A DNA stretch of 64,000 bases, from contig OY987308.1 in assembly GCA_963920635.1 (NCBI GenBank), positions 25,358,096 to 25,422,095 on the forward strand. The letters run 5' to 3'. The stretch comes from Pseudeuparius sepicola (Eukaryota > Arthropoda > Insecta > Coleoptera > Anthribidae). The notes under the pieces were generated by a model, which saw only the letters and a list, made by a program, of their open reading frames with translations, searched no databases and had not been told where the DNA came from. Position 1 is the first letter of the stretch. The number at the start of each line of letters is the position of its first letter. A program made the position numbers and the translations under genes. Shown one piece after another: positions 61,561-64,000 of the stretch.

Positions 61561-62045
61561 AAGCTAAAATGGTACAAACAGATTTCTAATATCTTTTTCG
61601 TTTTTGAGTTATTTTGAAAAAAGTGAAAATTTGCATTTTGGATTTTATTTTTTTTTCTGAAGTTGTTATCACAGATAGGAAAAAAGAAAAACACTTTCTT
61701 ATGGCACTTTTTAACGGGCTTTAAGATGGCGTTTTTAGATTTGTTCTACAACATTTCGTTTTTTGAGAAACCATTTTCAACTTAATTTTTTTAAATACGG
61801 ACCTGGATTTTTTTGCAGATTTTGAAAGCACTTTTATTCCAAATACCATGATGTATGGACAATATTTTTAAAATGTTTTGAGACAATTATACTGAAAATT
61901 CCTTTTTTTCTACTCATTGTTTCCCTGTATTTAAATGTTGATAACAACTTCAGAAAAAAATAAAATCAAAAATGCAAAATTTCACTTTTGTCGAAATAAC
62001 TCAAAAACGAAAAAATATATTAGAAATCTGTTTGTACCATTTTAC
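61561..62045. mobile_element. Smaller foldback element
   Basis: AAAATGGTACAAACAGATTT at 61566 is repeated inverted, ending ACCATTTT at 62044. The arms extend about 110 bp, through CTGAAGTTGTTATCA (61658) and TGATAACAACTTCAG (61939). The inner 250 bp is AT-rich filler. Confidence 0.7.
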
Positions 62046-62960
62046 TGACCTCAAAATTGCGCAACTTTTTCCGCATTTGTTGTTTGTTGTTGTTCTATCT
62101 CTCACCGTTTGCAAGATTCCCATACTGTTCAACATGCAATCTTAAAATTTTCAAGTAATTAAAGTGTAAATTTCGATAAATAGTCCAAAATTTTAAAAAA
62201 TGATTAAAAACCAATTTTTCGATATCGAGTTTTTCGTTTTTTGCATTTTCTGAGAAAATTTTCAAAGTGATGTATATTTTTTACACCATCAGAAAGTAGA
62301 GGTTTCAACGAACAAAAAGCGAACCGACTTTTTTAAAAAGCAGCTTTTTTGACGTGGGTATTTTCGATTGAAAATGAGGTTACTTTTTCGGTTTAAAATC
62401 AAAAAAAGGGGTAAAAATAAATATTTTGATTCGAAAAAATTACAGCGTGTTCGAGACATAAGAAGGTAAGTTTCCACCAAATTTCGTAGAATTTTTTTTG
62501 TGAGATAAAAATTAAAAACCAAAAAATCGGTTATTTTGATTTTTCGAGGATATTTTCAGGTTATGTGAAAAAAGTGTAAATACAAAATTTGTAGATCTTT
62601 TTATTACCTACAACGTTGCCATTTAACTTTTTTGATAGGAGTTGCAGTTTTGCCGGATATCGTGATAAACCGTTTTCCACCCCTAAAAGATCACCCCCTA
62701 CAACACCCGTAGCTTAAATCGCCCTTAAATTATTTTTTCTGTTATTTTTGCTATATTTTCTTCCTTTTCCAATGGGTGTCATGCTGTTCTAGATTTTTTT
62801 GTTCTCAAAAATTATCTACCCTGGCCTAATTGCCACTCCTATACTCCAATTTTTATTTGTTTGAAAACAATTATTACTAACCCTGTACATAAATTCTAAA
62901 AACTTCCTTGGAACCGCCCAGAATTTTAGAAAATCTTAGTTTTTATAAGCAATAATTTTG
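62046..62960. other. AT-rich sequence, no gene seen
   Basis: Homopolymer-rich, with only short open frames. Nothing recognised. Confidence 0.4.
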
Positions 62961-64000
62961 ATGTATACAGGGTGTCCAACTTTATAACTGTAGAAATCAT
63001 TAAAATCTTCATTTTTGGAGACAAAAACCTAAACTTTTTTTGTTTGAAAGGCCTTCAAAAACCGCTTCTTTTGACGTTCCTGCTATTTTCAAAATGCAAA
63101 TCCAGGGCCGACTCCGATTTTTTTATACCCCCGATTTTCACGAAAACTCTAGCGATTTTTTTTATTTAAAATCTGACCCCACAGCGTTAATCAGAACACG
63201 CCAAAACCTGTATACACTAAATTTGAATAAAAAAATATACAGGGAGTTCCATTCTGCAGGGTGTCCAAGTTGAGCAAAATAGGAATTTTAAAGGCATCTA
63301 TCTGCCAAGTCCAGTGTGCCATGGAATCCCCTCAAAACAGTTGAATGGTCAATAGAACCACTCAAGCTGTTGGTGTGCAAAAGTCCAATACAAAATATAT
63401 AGAGTATTCTTATCTGTGCCACCTCAAATTACTAAATTTTTGAGATTTTATACGGGTCAAAAATCAAGTAGACACATCAAAGCCGCTCCACACACTATAA
63501 ACGAACTAAATCTAAAAAATACAGAAGCCTGTCAGTCAGTAAGTCCATATCAGTTAAGGTGCCTATGATGTGCCACAACAGGAAACACACAGAAAATGTA
63601 TCATCTTAGGCAGTGACTTTGTTGAGAAAGGTACAATAATTTAAATTGTTTTTATCTGTTACTTTTGTGTTTATCAATATTTTTTCAATGATTCCAGAGT
63701 ACCTACTCTTGATCCGTATAAGATAAAATTTCAGAATTTTGAGATGGCTCAGAGAAAAATACCCTGTTAATTTTTGTAGTAAATCTTTTCACATCAACAT
63801 TTTAAGCGGTCCTGTTAACCATAGGACTGTTCTGAAGGGATTCCATGGCACACTTGACTCGCCAGATGTCTAAAATTCCTATTTTGCTGAACTTTGACAC
63901 CCTACAGAATGGAACTCCCTGTACATTTTTTGTTCGAATTTGGTATATGGGGGTTTTAGGGTGTTGTGATTAACGCTATGGGGTCAGATTTTAAATAAAA
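62960..64000. mobile_element. Foldback element, family 1, copy 2 (runs off the window)
   Basis: It starts at TACAGGGTGTCCAACTTTAT (about 62966). The left arm through 63350 matches the copy at 5870-6130, and the right arm (63820-64000) matches 6436-6600. The inner part (GAAAATGTATCAT, AATAATTTAAAT blocks) also aligns. This copy keeps the arm segment that copy 1 lost. Confidence 0.72.

Overview
The window is from an animal genome and most likely an insect one; a beetle is my guess but is not proven. The genes are split by GT-AG introns, many only 50-60 bp long. Exons are GC-rich at third codon positions, while introns and spacers are very AT-rich and full of degenerate foldback elements. Three conserved genes can be read with confidence. 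A 5'-truncated cytoplasmic dynein intermediate chain (sw/DYNC1I) lies at 1-4346 on the + strand. Folylpolyglutamate synthase (FPGS) lies at 51683-53558 on the + strand. S-adenosylmethionine synthetase (Sam-S) lies at 54404-59476 on the - strand and carries two tandem, equal-length alternative exons.

Between sw and FPGS, positions 9274 to about 50690 hold the dominant feature: a head-to-tail array of six copies of a roughly 6.8-7.4 kb unit. The copies are almost identical. Units 1 and 4 are a short type (A, about 6.8 kb). Units 2, 3 and 5 are a long type (B, about 7.3-7.4 kb) that carries an extra internal duplication of about 700 bp. Unit 6 is a diverged, 3'-truncated copy. The order A-B-B-A-B-B' suggests a three-unit higher-order repeat of about 21.5 kb.

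Each full unit carries, in order: a GC-rich island with exon-like pieces; an AT-rich stretch; a second GC-rich island; an invariant 120-nt nested stem-loop; a foldback hairpin; a short exon-like ATG segment ending in GTAAGT; a TATA box; another short exon-like ATG segment ending at a GT; a second related foldback hairpin; a minus-strand reading frame with one membrane segment; an exon-like segment; and a run of about 160-bp tandem repeats. I do not recognise any protein family in the unit. It could be a macrosatellite built from transposon and gene fragments, a tandem noncoding-RNA locus, or a decayed tandem gene family.

Region by region: 1-4346 sw, with two introns filled by a repeat of about 170 bp; 4347-9273 intergenic, with a 5S-like remnant, a foldback element and a GC-rich promoter-like stretch; 9274-50690 the array; 50691-51682 spacer; 51683-53558 FPGS; 53559-54403 convergent intergenic spacer; 54404-59476 Sam-S, with a TATA box and TCACGTGA E-box upstream; 60303-64000 three foldback elements and AT-rich sequence. 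FPGS and Sam-S both serve one-carbon metabolism (folate polyglutamylation and SAM synthesis) and are adjacent and convergent.
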